Positions 10,980 to 21,593 of a DNA stretch of 64,000 nucleotides are shown here, one piece after another. This stretch comes from Dactylis glomerata (Eukaryota > Streptophyta > Magnoliopsida > Poales > Poaceae): positions 13,996,568-14,060,567 of the forward strand of contig QXEO01000553.1 of assembly GCA_007115705.1 (NCBI GenBank), given 5' to 3'. The position numbers were made by a program, and so were the translations under genes. The stretch's first letter is position 1; the number at the start of each line of letters is the position of its first letter. The notes beneath the pieces were generated by a model. That model was not told the origin of the DNA. It did not search any database and was given only the letters and a program-made list of their open reading frames with translations.

Positions 10980-11340
10980 ACGCGACGACGCCGGCGAGAG
11001 GTAGCTCTGGACGCGGCCACCGGCGAGGGAGCTGCGGGCGGCGGCGGCAGTAAGGGGCGCCGACAAGGGAGCTGCAGACGAGGCCGCCGGCAAGGGAGCT
11101 GCGGACGCGGCCGCCGGCGAGGGAGCTCCGGGCGAGGCCGCCGGCGAGGGAGCTCCGGGCGCGGCCGCCGGCGAGGAAGCTGCAGACGCGGCCGCCGGTG
11201 AGGGAGCTCCGGGCGCGGCCGCCGGCGAGGGAGCTCTGGGCGCGGGCGCCGGCACCGGCGAGGGAGCTTCGGGCGCGGCCGCCGGTGAGGAAGCTCCGGG
11301 CGCGGCCGCCGGCGAGGATCACGCGTGGGCGCTGATCGCG
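10980..11340. repeat. GC-rich minisatellite, about 27-30 bp unit
   Basis: Roughly ten copies of a unit about GGCGAGGGAGCTCCGGGC plus GCGGCCGCC, with small length changes. Towards the right (about 11320-11410) it passes into three copies of a unit with GATCGCGGCC and GGGCGCT. Open frames on both strands follow from the repeat and are not taken as genes. Confidence 0.75.
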
Positions 11341-11719
11341 GCCGGATCACGCACGGGCGCTGATCGCGGCCGGATCGCGCGGGGGCGCTGATCGCGGCCT
11401 GATCGCGTGCATGGCGGGCAGGAGCTGATTGCGGGACTTGATTGCTTCAAATTTCAAACAACCAAGACGTTTCTGTAAAATCGCGTGTAGTTCAAAAAAA
11501 TTCTCCCCCGCGCAGCTTATTTCGGGACGGAGGGAGTACATGTTGTCCAGTATTCTGTGTGTGGAAGGAGTAGGGCCTACATGCCAGTGAGTTGGTGTGG
11601 CGTATTATGCATATGGCTTTCAATATATCTCACCTACAAGTATAGCAAGTTTATTTGGAAATTGGCTAGTGAGAATCTCCAAAAAGAAAGTACAGATCAG
11701 AGTGGGTGCATGTTCTTTA

Positions 11720-12110
11720 GGGCATGTACAACGCAGCCGCTTAGAGCAGGCGCTAGGATGAAAATCCTGTCCGTTACGTGCGATTCCTAGTCTAGGCAGG
11801 GATTTTTCTTTGCGTCGACTCCTTCCTTTGCGCCGAGCGCTAACCAAGTTTCTTTTCCCACGCGTAAAATTAGGAGGCGTCAGGCGCTACAGATCCGCTC
11901 TATTTTAGCACTGAAAACACGCACTACAGATTGCCCCCCTAGCATCTGGCGTTGGAGCAGCCGGACCCTAGCGTCCAGATTAATTTTTCGTTAGCGACCA
12001 CAATTAGCGCCCAGCGTTGGGACGCACAACGCTTAGAGGATAATCAAATTAATGCGAATTATTTTTTTGAATCTAAGCGCCTGTACAAGCGTCTAGCATT
12101 GTACATGCCC
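11720..12110. mobile_element. Tourist-like (PIF/Harbinger) MITE
   Basis: This 391-bp element begins GGGCATGTACAA and ends TTGTACATGCCC, with partly matching inner arms (GCGCCTG/CAGGCGC style). It is flanked on both sides by TTA (11717-11719 and 12111-12113), the PIF/Harbinger target duplication. It has no coding capacity. Confidence 0.8.
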
Positions 12111-12113
12111 TTA

Positions 12114-12725
12114 GTATGGACCATATGGAACAAGGAACATCACAAATGATTATATTTTAAAAATATATAAAATCTACTTCTTTTATGCGGGTTATCCACT
12201 AGCTACTCATTGGATCCGTATGTGATCCTTAACAAACGAAGAAACGAGAAGATTCGGTTACTAGGTGCAACCGGTTAGAGAAGGTTGCACATGATATATA
12301 TAAACCAGTGCAACTGACGTTTTGATCTTTGTTTGACATGTTGATGCTTAGACACTGCTCGAACTCTGTACTTTTTTTAATGGTTGATACAGGTTTTGAT
12401 CTTGAGTAGCCCATGATTTAACTTGTGTAAGACATGCTACTAATAAATCAACAGAAAGCCATATGCATCAATCGATGCTGGGGCGTTGTACTCCATTTCG
12501 AAAAAACATGCTAGTGACTGCGTGTTTGAGTTGGCTGGTTGCCACAGACTTGTTTTGTTACTTAAGCGTGAGTGTGCTCGATTGTAAGTGTTATGTTGAA
12601 AATAAGTATAAAAAAATGATTCTCCGCTTCTCTTCTATCTCTTGCTTCTTCTCCATGTCACAAGCATAATTCATACTGGGCGTTACTTCACAGTGGTGTC
12701 TTATTGGTGGCATGGTGGTCCCGTG
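12114..12725. other. Intergenic remnant, including right part of copy 1 duplication
   Basis: No gene is seen. About 12503-12675 matches 19826-20000 (CTAGTGAYTGCGTGT, GTGCTCGATTGTA, CTCCGCTTCTCTTMTATCTC anchors in the same order). The remainder is unassigned AT-rich sequence. Confidence 0.5.
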
Positions 12726-12949
12726 TGTTAACAGATAACTTAGTTATTGTTTTGATAGCCTAGTTATTGTTTTGATAGCCTAGTTATTGTTTTGATCTCT
12801 AACTAATTATGGCCTGATCTTGCTATCTTCTTGTGCAAGACATGAGCTGTTTGTAGGCTATTTATAGCAACGATTCCTATCAATGAAATCAGTTGCCCCA
12901 AACCGAGTATCCTCTCCTCCTCCCGTCGATCGTAGTTTAGGCTCCTTCA
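12726..12949 (+). repeat. 5' LTR of copia element
   Basis: This has TG...CA ends. The U3 part holds three near-exact tandem copies of a 20-bp AT-rich unit (TAGTTATTGTTTTGATAGCC). TATTTATAGC near 12858 is a TATA candidate. Confidence 0.9.
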
Positions 12950-12960
12950 TGGTATCAGAT
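12950..12960 (+). other. Primer binding site (initiator tRNA-Met type)
   Basis: TGGTATCAGAT immediately follows the 5' LTR, matching the TGGTATCAGA core complementary to the plant initiator methionine tRNA 3' end. Confidence 0.85.
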
Positions 12961-13010
12961 TCCTAGATCCAATCCACAGCTTCCGCCACCATCCCCTCTC
13001 CCTCGCCGCC

Positions 13011-14135
13011 ATGAGCTCGATCGGCTACCTCTCCGGTTCCTCCTCGGACTCCGACGACGATGCCTTCGACCAGTTCGGTATCCCCGTCGCAACTCAAACT
13101 CTACCCACCCCTCAGCTGCAGGCTCTCCGCATCCGTGACCATGTCCTCGTCACGCTGGATTACGAGAAGGAGAACTATGGCCTCTGGAGTCGCCAATTCC
13201 TCACCGCACTCTCCAAGTTCGGGCTCCGGGATCACATCGACGGCTTCTACGCCTAGGGCACCTCCGACTGGTTGCTCAACGACTTTGCCATCATCTCGTG
13301 GTACGACACCATGGTCACGCTCGCCACTCTGGCGATCGTGGAACCGCGCAACGCCACCGCCCTCTCCCTCTGGCGCGCCATCCGCAGCGTCTTCCACGAC
13401 AATCGTGACACGCGCGCCACCTACCTCCGTGACGAGTTTCACGGCTTCAACCAAGGCGATCTCTCCGTCGTCGACTACACCTCCAAGATGAAGGAGATGG
13501 CGGACACGCTCGGCGACCTTGGCTCTCGCGTCCGAGATCGCGACCTCGTCCACAACGTTCTCCACGGCCTCAACGAACAGCTGCAACACGCAGTCCCGCA
13601 CGTGACGCGCGGTCGTCAGCCCACCTTCATCAAGCTCCGCTCCTTCTTGCTCCTGGAGGAGCAGCGCCTCGGTCGTCGTGCTCGCGTCGTCGCCCACAAC
13701 GCGCTCCTCGCCCAGGCTCATCTCGTGTTCCAGGCCGCCGGCGCTCCCATGCCGGCCTACATCAACCCTGCTCCGCCCCCCTACTTCAACCCGATGCCAG
13801 CAGGCTTCTACGGTGCGGGTGCCTCCCACGCCGGCCCTTCCACCGCTCCAGGTCAGGGCAAGAAGAAAAAGAAGAAGGGGGCTGCTGCACCGGCTCCGTT
13901 CGCCCCTCCCTTCACGGGCGCACGTCCGCCTGCTCCACGCCCGTCTGCACCGGCTCTGCTGGTACGTTCCAGGCCTGGGCCGGCCCCGGCATCCTCAGTT
14001 CCGCCCCTGGTGCCCGTCTGCCCACCCCGACCGCGCCGCAAGGTCTCGCCGTCCATGCTGCGCCGGCTGCACCGACCGCTCCTCCGGCTGCTCCTCCGAC
14101 GCAGTGGGACCAGTCCGCCCTCATCGCCGCACTGA
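13011..14135 (+). pseudogene. gag: Copia gag, with nonsense codon and frameshift
   Basis: ATG at 13011 opens a gag-like frame with the YENWSRQ-type motif of copia gag (here EKENYGLWSRQF, about residues 51-62). TAG at 13254-13256 interrupts it; the same frame continues through a UBN2-like region (WRAIRSVF, YLRDEFHGF, MADTLGDLG) into a Pro/Ala-rich tail. The frame then ends at 14135, whereas the collinear continuation into protease is in frame 2, so a frameshift lies in the Pro-rich tail. In that other frame TAG at 14138-14140 is a further nonsense codon. No CCHC zinc knuckle is seen. Confidence 0.8.
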
Positions 14136-14140
14136 ACTAG

Positions 14141-15073
14141 ATGGCACTCCAGGCGCAATCTGGACAGGACGACAAGTGGGTTTTTGACAGCGGTGCTTCC
14201 TCTCACATGGGCTCCGGTTCTGGTATACACCTTTCTCCTCGTCCCTCCAATTTCCCCTCTCATATCATTGTCGGTGATGGTTCTTCTCTTCCTATCACCG
14301 GCACTGGTTCCATTCACTTTCGCACATTCACTCGTCCTCTCTCCCTTCTCAACATTCTTGTTTCTCCTAAACTCATCAAAAATCTAGTGTCTGTCCGTGC
14401 TTTTACACGTGATAATTTTGTTTCCATTGAATTTGACCCTTTTGGCTTCTCTATCAAGGATTTGGCAACGGGACGGGTAATTCACCGATGTAACTCCACC
14501 GGCGACCTCTACCCCTTCGTGCAGCCGTCCCAATCTTTTCTCGCCACCGTCTCTGCAACTCTGTGGCATCAGCGGCTTGGACACCCCGACATTGAAGCAT
14601 TGGCAAACGCCTCCAAATACTTCAAATTCAGTTGTAATAAAAGTTTACCCATGCACTGCGATGCATGTCGTTTGGGCAAACACACTAGACTCCCTTTTTC
14701 TTCTTCTACCACCAAAACATCTGCTGCTTTTGAGCTATGTCATTGCGATTTATGGACTAGTCCTGTATTAAGCATCTCGGGTTATCAATATTATCTTGTT
14801 ATCTTGGATGATTTTACACACTTCACTTGGACATTTCCTATTCGTAAAAAGTCTGAAGTCCATCACCTTCTTGTTGCGTTCTATGCCTATGTTCGGACGC
14901 AATTTTCATCCTCCATTAAAGCTTTCCAGACTGACAATGGACGCGAATTTGACAGTGCTGCGAATCGCGCTCTTTTCACTACCCATGGCACTCTCCTTCG
15001 CCTCACCTGCCCATACACCTCCCAACAAAATGTAAAATGGCAAGGCCGAGCGTATTCTTCGTACACTCAATGA
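14141..15073 (+). pseudogene. pol: Copia protease and N-terminal integrase
   Basis: The aspartic protease motif is DSGASSHM (about residue 16). A GAG-pre-integrase zinc domain follows, with LWHQRLGHP and CDACRLGKH, then the integrase core with DLWTSP and DNGREF. The frame is lost after TSQQN by a 7-nt near-tandem insertion (TAAAATG next to AAAATG, about 15027-15038), and the integrase resumes in frame 0. Confidence 0.85.
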
Positions 15074-15611
15074 CAGCGTCCGCACACTCCTCATACACGC
15101 GTCCATGCCATACCCATGGTGGGCTGAGGCACTCGCCACCTCCACCTACCTCCTAAATCGCCGCCCGTGCAAATCTAACGCTCTCACCACTCCCTACGAG
15201 CTTCTTCACGGTTGTGCTCCCGATTTTTGGTCACTTCGAGTTTTTGGTTGCCTATGCTATCCTAATCTAACCGCTACAGCACCTCATAAACTCGCACCTC
15301 GCTCTACTCCTTGTGTCTTTCTCGGCTATCCGGAAGGACGCAAAGGTTATCGCTGCTATGATCCAGTGTCTCGGCGCATTATTTTTTCACGGCATGTTAC
15401 TTTTGTGGAAAAAGTGTTTCCTTTCAACTCACTGGACTTTAGCATCGCCACGGCATCTCCTCCGCGCGCCAACGACGACAAACCCTCTCCGGACTACGTC
15501 GAGCACGGCGCGCCCCTGCATGCCACAGTGATGGGCCATGCAGCCCGTCGCCACGCGGATCGCCCTCGAGCTGCAATCCACCCGGCTCCTCTTCACCCGC
15601 CTCGACAATGA
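15039..15611 (+). pseudogene. pol: Copia integrase C-terminal half
   Basis: The frame resumes at GKAERIL (15039), with the catalytic Glu in this motif, then MPYPWWAEA, YLLNRRP and FGCLCYPN, typical of copia integrase, and the VFLGYPEGRKGYRCYDP block. A second frame change at about 15540-15611 leads into the reverse transcriptase frame. Confidence 0.85.
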
Positions 15612-17413
15612 CCATGTCATCAGGCCACGGCCCGTCCTCTGCTACGGGCTCCGCGGCCTCCTCGGTCCGCGACCTCGCGCCCTCGACATCCTCGTCATCC
15701 TCGACGTCCGACGTCGCGCCCTCCAGCTCGGCATCACCCGCCGCTTCATTGGTGCCTGTCGCGTCGCCTCCTCATCATCACATGGTCACTCGAGCTCAGC
15801 ACGGCATCTTCAAGCTGAACCCTCATTACGCCCATGTCGCCACCACGATGGTGTCGCCCCTCCCCTCCTCGGTTCGGGAGGCTCTCCATGACTCCAACTG
15901 GCGCGAGGCGATGCAGGAGGAATTCGACGCCCTCTCGTCGAACAACACCTGGACGCTGGTTCCTCGGCCTCCCCACACCAACGTCATCACCGGCAAATGG
16001 GTCTTTCGGCACAAGACACGCGAGGATGGCTCCCTCGAGAGGTACAAAGCTCGTTGGGTCGTTCGTGGCTTTGCCCAACGTCCCGGCATCGACTATGGAG
16101 AAACCTTCTCGCCGGTCGTCAAACCGGCAACGATCCGCACCGTGCTTACCTTCGCGTCCTCCCGCAACTAGCCTGTACACCAGTTGGACGTGAAGAACGC
16201 CTTCCTCAACGGCATCCTCGACGAGCAGGTCTACTGCTACCAGCCAGCCGGTTTTGTTGATGCTCAACGCAAGGATCACGTCTGCAAGCTCGTCAAGTCC
16301 CTCTATGGCTTGAAGCAAGCGCCGCGAGCCTGGTTTCATCGCTTCGCCGCCTTCGCCATCACCATTGGCTTCACCGCCTCTCGCTCTGACACCTCGCTGT
16401 TCATACTACGATGGGGCGCCGACGTGGCGTACGTGCTACTGTACGTCGACGACATCGTCTTGACGGCCTCCTCCTCGACCTTGCTCCGCGCTCTCATCGA
16501 CAAGCTCATGCTCGAGTTCGCGATGAAGGACTTGGGGCCCTTGCACTACTTCCTCGGCATTCGTGTACGCCGTACGCCTCGTGGCTTCTTCCTCAGCCAG
16601 GAGCAGTACGCCGAGGAGATCCTGCAGCGCGCAGGCATGGTGCAGTGCAAACTGGCCACCACACCCGTCGACACCCTTCCCAAGGTCGCCGTCGACGCTG
16701 GTGCTCCGGTTGCTGATCCCTCTGAGTACCGCAGCCTCGCAGGTGCTCTCCAGTACTTGACCATGACGCATCCCGATCTTGCATATGCCGTGCAGCAAGT
16801 CTGCTGACACATGCATGATCCGTGTGACGGTCATCTTGCCATCATCAAACGTATCCTCTGATACGTTCGTGGCACCACGAGCTCTGGTCTGCTGCTCCAC
16901 AGCTCCTCTCCCCTCGACATCGTTGCCTACTCGGATCCGGACTGGGCAGGATGCTCGGACACTCGGCGCTCTACCTCCGGCTAGAGTGTCTATCTCGGCG
17001 GTGCTCTTGTGAGTTGGTCCTCTAAGCGCCAACCCACTGTATCGCGCTCGAGCGCCGAGGCTGAGTACCGTGCCGTTGCCAATGCCGTTGCTGATTGCGT
17101 ATGGCTACGGCAACTCCTCGATGAGCTCAGTTCCCCTCCCTCCAAGGCCACGGTGGTCTTTTGTGATAATATCTCAGCGGTGTACATATCTACAAATCCA
17201 GTTCATCATCGACGAACGAAGCATATTGAGTTAGACATTCACTTCGTGCGCGAGAAGGTGGCTCTAGGCGAACTTCGGGTCGTTCATGCGCCTACTACTC
17301 AGCAGCTTGCTGATATCATGACCAAAGGACTACCTACGGTGTCATTTCAGTCATTCCGGTCCAGTCTATGCGTTTTGCCAAGCGCCAAAGTATCGACTGC
17401 GGCGGGGTGTTAA
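15608..17413 (+). pseudogene. pol: Copia reverse transcriptase-RNase H with three in-frame stops
   Basis: The RVT_2 motifs appear in order: WREAMQEEFDAL, WTLVPRP, KWVFRHK, DVKNAFLNG, YGLKQAPRAWF, the YVDD catalytic box (LLYVDDIVL), then PYRSLAGALQYL-like sequence and the RNase H with SWSSKRQPTVSRSSAEAEYR and TKHIELDIHFVRE. The frame is collinear but stopped by TAG at 16169-16171, TGA at 16805-16807 and TAG at 16982-16984. It ends at 17413, six bases inside the 3' LTR. Confidence 0.9.
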
Positions 17414-17631
17414 CAGATAACTTAATTATTGTTTTGATAGCCTAGTTATTGTTTTGATAGCCTAGTTATTGTTTAGATCTCTAACTAATTATGGCCTGAC
17501 CTTGCTATCTTCTTGTGCAAGACATGAGCTATTTGTAGGCTATTTATAGCAACGATTCCTATCAATGAAATCAGTTGCCCCAAACCGAGTATCCTCTCCT
17601 CCTCCTGTCGATCGTAGTTTAGGCTCCTTCA
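17408..17631 (+). repeat. 3' LTR of copia element
   Basis: The same length as the 5' LTR, with 5 substitutions seen by eye. A purine-rich GCGGCGGGG precedes it and is the polypurine tract candidate. Confidence 0.9.
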
Positions 17632-17884
17632 CCGCGCTAGCAAATGCGCTATCCCCCACGTCACCATTAGGCTATTGTATATACTAGTCCTAGCTACCTA
17701 TATAGCTCAACGTATCGCCACCGCATCATATAGATAAACGCATACAGTATATGGATAGAGTTTACTGTCGCGCTCATAGCCCAAAAACAGTTAGCTCAGT
17801 GTCGCGCTGGTCTCTAGTGACAGCAGAGCAGACGGTTGAGATGTATGACATGCATGTGCTCTGTCCATAATCTGAGGTTCATTG
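17632..17884. other. Unassigned sequence
   Basis: Nothing recognised here beyond flank of the copia element; no coding or terminal structure. Confidence 0.3.
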
Positions 17885-17986
17885 CTCCCTCCGACCACTA
17901 ATACTTGTTTTTGACCGGATGTATCTAGATACTAAAAAGTGTCTAGATACATCATGCTAAAAATAAGTATTAGTGGTCGGAGAGAG
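17885..17986. mobile_element. Stowaway MITE
   Basis: A 102-bp element with inverted ends CTCCCTCCGACCACTAATAC and CTCTCTCCGACCACTAATAC (minus strand). The inner region is itself palindromic about TGTATCTAGATAC. Right flank is TA; the left flank is TG, a decayed TA. Confidence 0.85.
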
Positions 17987-18088
17987 TACTACCGTATACG
18001 TAAAAGCGTTCGGAAAATAATATGGTCGCATCGTGTCGGCTAATCTTGCACCGATGCGCCTATCAGCGACGAGTTTTCTCTTCTGTTT

Positions 18089-18730
18089 ATGCACTCTTGC
18101 GACTTTGGCGTCTTTGTTGCGTTGCAACGGCGAAAATTCTATGCATGCTTTACTTGCAACTTACAAGTGATTGCACTGAGAACCAATTTTGTTCTCCTTG
18201 GTCTGGATGCTTCGGCCACCCTCTCGTCCATGGCCATTGGGCATGTGGTATCTTTGAATGATGAGACTGCCGAAGCAGGTGTGTTGGCGCCTAACTCTGA
18301 GGCGCTCTTTGCAAAAGAGTTGTCTGACTTACTCGTCAGTTTAGAGGCCGCTAGTCCTAGATATGGCATGGAGATTGTTTGTGTCTCAGCGGGGAAGGCT
18401 TCTGATGGCATAATCGGAAAGGTGGAGAAGTCTCTCAGGACCAAAAGAAAGAAGATGGTTTTCTCCTAGAAGTTTCCGTGGCAGCTTGATTGATGTACCC
18501 ATTTAAGTTGGTGGGTTCGTTCAGTTGGTCTTATTTGCGGTGTGGTGCTCTTTCTGTTGTTAGTTTGTAGTAGTTGTAGGTTAGGGGTTTTTGTTGGTCG
18601 GGGTTTTTGGTGTTGCTTGTGATGTTGTTGTATCGGTTTTTGTCCAGTTTTTCATTCATTAATTGAGCAATTCTCTTCTTCTTAATTAATAGATTGGAAT
18701 AAAGCTTTTGCCCCCGTTTAAAAAAAAAAA
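18089..18730 (+). mobile_element. LINE-like 3' tail with poly(A)
   Basis: A frame 18089-18469 of 126 codons resembles the C-terminal tail of grass LINE ORF1 proteins (KELSDLLVSLEAASP, then a Lys/Arg-rich end). It is followed by a GT/TG-rich 3' UTR-like stretch, AATAAAGC at 18700 and an 11-A run ending 18730. No reverse transcriptase is present, so it would be an internally deleted or truncated copy. I could not find a convincing target duplication. A processed host transcript is the alternative. Confidence 0.45.
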
Positions 18731-19521
18731 TCTGTTCTCCTTTACCGTTTCAGGTGTCTTCTCTCCTGTACTGTGTGGCTGTGGAATTCACGGCGGGAAC
18801 TTGTGGCGACTTTGCGTATTGTTTCCTCGTATAGATTATAGCCACGTGGTATATCCAAACGGAATAAAAATGCACCGTTTCCTGAAGTTGACGCCACGGA
18901 GCCGCCCAGGCCCAGCCACTCGTCACTCGTGCGATGGTGCATTCGCGAGATCAACCGACGGGCGAGAGGCCGATCGAGATGCACCATCGCTCGCGTCGCT
19001 TGTGTCCAAGCACTTAAATCCGGCAGCGTGTTTGAGCCTGACCACGCACGCTGTCAATCCATTGGCCGACGCCGGATGCTTTCCGACATACCACTGAGTT
19101 CTCTGGCACCTAGCTGCTTCAATCCTAAACTACGTACGACACTTGGATAGGATAGGATATACTGTACTACATTTTGCTCCGATCGTAAATTACGCCTTAA
19201 CTTTCTAAGATCATGACTGCTTGGAGTAGTAACCAGGACGCGGCGGGACACTATTCAATTCGTACGATCGCGCATGATCCGCGCGGTATTGTCAACAGTA
19301 GTGGTCGACGTCGATCGATTGGGAGACCTGACTACCCAGGCCAGAAGTGTCTGGACTGGCCACATCATCGCATGCATACATCGGGTATTTATTTCTACTT
19401 GTGGTCTCGCGCGCCGTCACGTACGCTTTCACTTAATTCAAAAATCCAGATCGGTTGCGGGCGGATCACGGAACAGATCGACGTGTACTACTGCTGACTT
19501 GCATCTTGTCAATCATCAAGC
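18731..19521. other. Unassigned, no gene seen
   Basis: Mixed composition with several CG-rich patches. Frames of up to 141 codons occur but show no motif, no intron signals and no repeat terminus. Confidence 0.3.
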
Positions 19522-20000
19522 AACCATCACTGATGATTTATGGCACAGTACGACAAATGCTTTGCATACGACACTAGGTATACTGGAATGTACAGTAGTA
19601 CGTACTCATCATCCATCGTGTTTGAGTATATGGCCTACATACGTGTGCGCGCCAGCTGCCCTGCTAACTGTCTACGGATCGTTTATTTCATTTTGGTAAT
19701 TAAATTACATTCTACCGATCGAATTATCGAATGAGCTTGTATATCACGGCCAACGCAATGCCTTAAATGAAGATTACACCACTGCGTGGTGAAAGGCTCC
19801 TAAATAATCTACCCGTTGTCTAGTGATTGCGTGTGTGAGTTAGCTGAGACTAGGTCTCGTTATTTATGCGTCTTGTGCTCGATTGTACTACTAAGGGTTA
19901 TGCTGAAAATGAAGAGAAACTGAATTCCATCCTCCGCTTCTCTTATATCTCCTGCTTCTTCTCCACGGAATCGATACATGAATTCTGGATGTCACAAGCA
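19522..20000. repeat. Copy 2 of the local duplication
   Basis: The anchors seen at 8369-8563 and 12503-12675 occur here in the same order without the CACTA end, the mariner-type element or the Tourist MITE. ATCTACCCGTTGTCTAGTG near 19820 corresponds to the point where the mariner-type element interrupts copy 1. Confidence 0.5.
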
Positions 20001-21593
20001 GTCATACCGTGGTTGAGATCGTTACACTTGGAACCAGACTTGGGCGCTTGGCTGATTGGATTCCGCTGTTTGAGTGCTCTCTCCCCTCGTCGATTAGGAG
20101 CGGTATTCCAGACTCGGGTCGTGGTCACAGTAGTGCGACTTTGATCGTTGCTACTGTGACCGCTATAAATCCTAGCGCCATCCAACTCGATTGCAGACCC
20201 CGCTGCAGCGAAAAGCGATGGCATGTATGATGAGATTAAAATTTAAGGTGGCAGTGGTCATGTCATGATGATATAAGGGTTGTTCACAGATGCATCCTTC
20301 ATGGATGCAAGAAGTTGTGAATTCCTACGCAACCTATCAACACGCACAGGCACGGCTAGCGCAATTGGAAAGAAGTTGTACGAAAAACGAAGGACAGCCA
20401 ACGTATGGTTGGATGATTAGGAGGACGGTAGAATCCCAAGCCCACCATAAAAAAAACATCGGGTTTAACGCTTTTTCATCTCTTAGAGTATTTGTGAGTG
20501 TTGCATATGTGCCGTGTTTCCAAAGAAAATATAACAAAATATAATGAGTATCAAACAATTTTCTAATGTAATGAAATCATGGGGTTTCGTAGAAAATGGT
20601 ACTTGAATGTTTGAATTACATTATCCTCCATTATATTTAAAAATAGTACTAGAAGATAGAATCTTGTTGCGAATGTAGTTTTTCTCTAACCTGTAAAAAA
20701 AATCATCCACAACACATATAATTCCTATATCTTTTTTTGCGAAAAAATTCCTATATATATCCTCTAGAGTTCCACTGATAATTCTGAATCTGAAAAGCCC
20801 CAAACCAAAGTATATACGATGTGAGAAAAGCGCGATAGCGAAAAAAGTTGAGACGACCGAAGAGTCGACAAGAGTAGTAGCCGTATTTGTGGCCGGGCGG
20901 TGTCGGGATCAATTTCTGCGATTCGGGAGCCGCCGCCCGGTTAAAGGCAAAACGGTTGGACGAGGGCGTCCCGTGTGGCCCCGTGTGTGCCCGAAGCGGG
21001 GTGGACCCCACGCGTGACGCGGCGCAGGCAGGAAATTTCCGCAGCGCACGGCACCCCGTGGTATCATTCCCTTGGCGGGAATGGAATATTCGGAGAGCTA
21101 CGCCTCCATCGCCGTTCGCCGGCCTGGCTACACATGGGAGACTGTCCGTGAATTCTCCCTCTGCCCTCCGTCACGTCCACTATTTACAGCAATTGCCCTC
21201 CTTGCCCTGTCGCGTATAATTGGTGCTTCAAGGTGTCGTACACTCCTCCATAACAGCATTGTTATTCATTTAATTTTGAAACCAGTTTGCAACCCAAAAC
21301 ACGATACAAGTTATGTAGTGTATTGTTTAGATGTTAGAGGCATTTTTACGCCAAGATTACAGTATATATAGGCCGCGTGTGCCACATGCCCTCGCTTTAT
21401 CCACGGACCTATTAGCTGTATCTCTTAAATAGAGTTTGCAAATTTTCCAAATCTGAAGTCAAATGTGGGGCTAGAGGAATTGGGACGGTCTTTTTCCTCC
21501 GGTGCAAAGCGAGTTTGGTGTTAACTCGAAATCCTATTCGTTCCCTCGTGCTAAACAAGGTCGTCGGATTAGGAGAGATTTCCTTATGAGCTA
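20001..21593. other. Unassigned, no gene seen
   Basis: No coding motif recognised. It contains an 11-bp perfect inverted repeat at 20123-20133/20151-20161 and a CG-rich patch at 20880-21070. The ORF at 20887-21219 has no recognisable features. Confidence 0.3.

Larger units (their letters stand above)
8564..11536. mobile_element. Mariner/Stowaway-type element carrying host-like coding sequence
   Basis: The ends are perfect inverted repeats over 28 bp, starting CTCCCTCCGTCCCGAAATAA and continuing GCTGCGCG. They are flanked on both sides by TA (8562-8563 and 11537-11538), the target duplication of Tc1/mariner elements. Length is 2,973 bp, far longer than a Stowaway MITE, yet no mariner transposase with its D-D-D catalytic pattern is visible. 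Instead it contains a GC-rich plus-strand first exon (8896-9162), a three-exon minus-strand gene (9969-10859) and a GC-rich minisatellite (about 10980-11340). I infer a non-autonomous element that has captured host sequence. Confidence 0.75.
12726..17631 (+). mobile_element. Complete Ty1/copia retrotransposon, defective
   Basis: Two 224-bp LTRs (12726-12949 and 17408-17631) start TGTTAACAG and end GGCTCCTTCA. The 5-bp flanks are CCGTG and CCGCG, a target duplication with one change. The order gag, protease, integrase, reverse transcriptase, RNase H is the copia order. By eye the LTRs differ at 5 of 224 sites. The reading frame carries several stops and frameshifts, so it cannot make its own proteins. 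Confidence 0.9.

Noticed and set aside
10925..11350. Several long open frames on both strands
   Set aside because: All arise from a tandem repeat with few A/T-rich stop codons.
13101..13829. 242-codon minus-strand ORF opposite copia gag
   Set aside because: GC-rich shadow of gag; no splice or start context, no motif.
13011..17413. Copia coding region as a functional polyprotein
   Set aside because: At least five stops and several frameshifts, all at sites where the frame is otherwise collinear.
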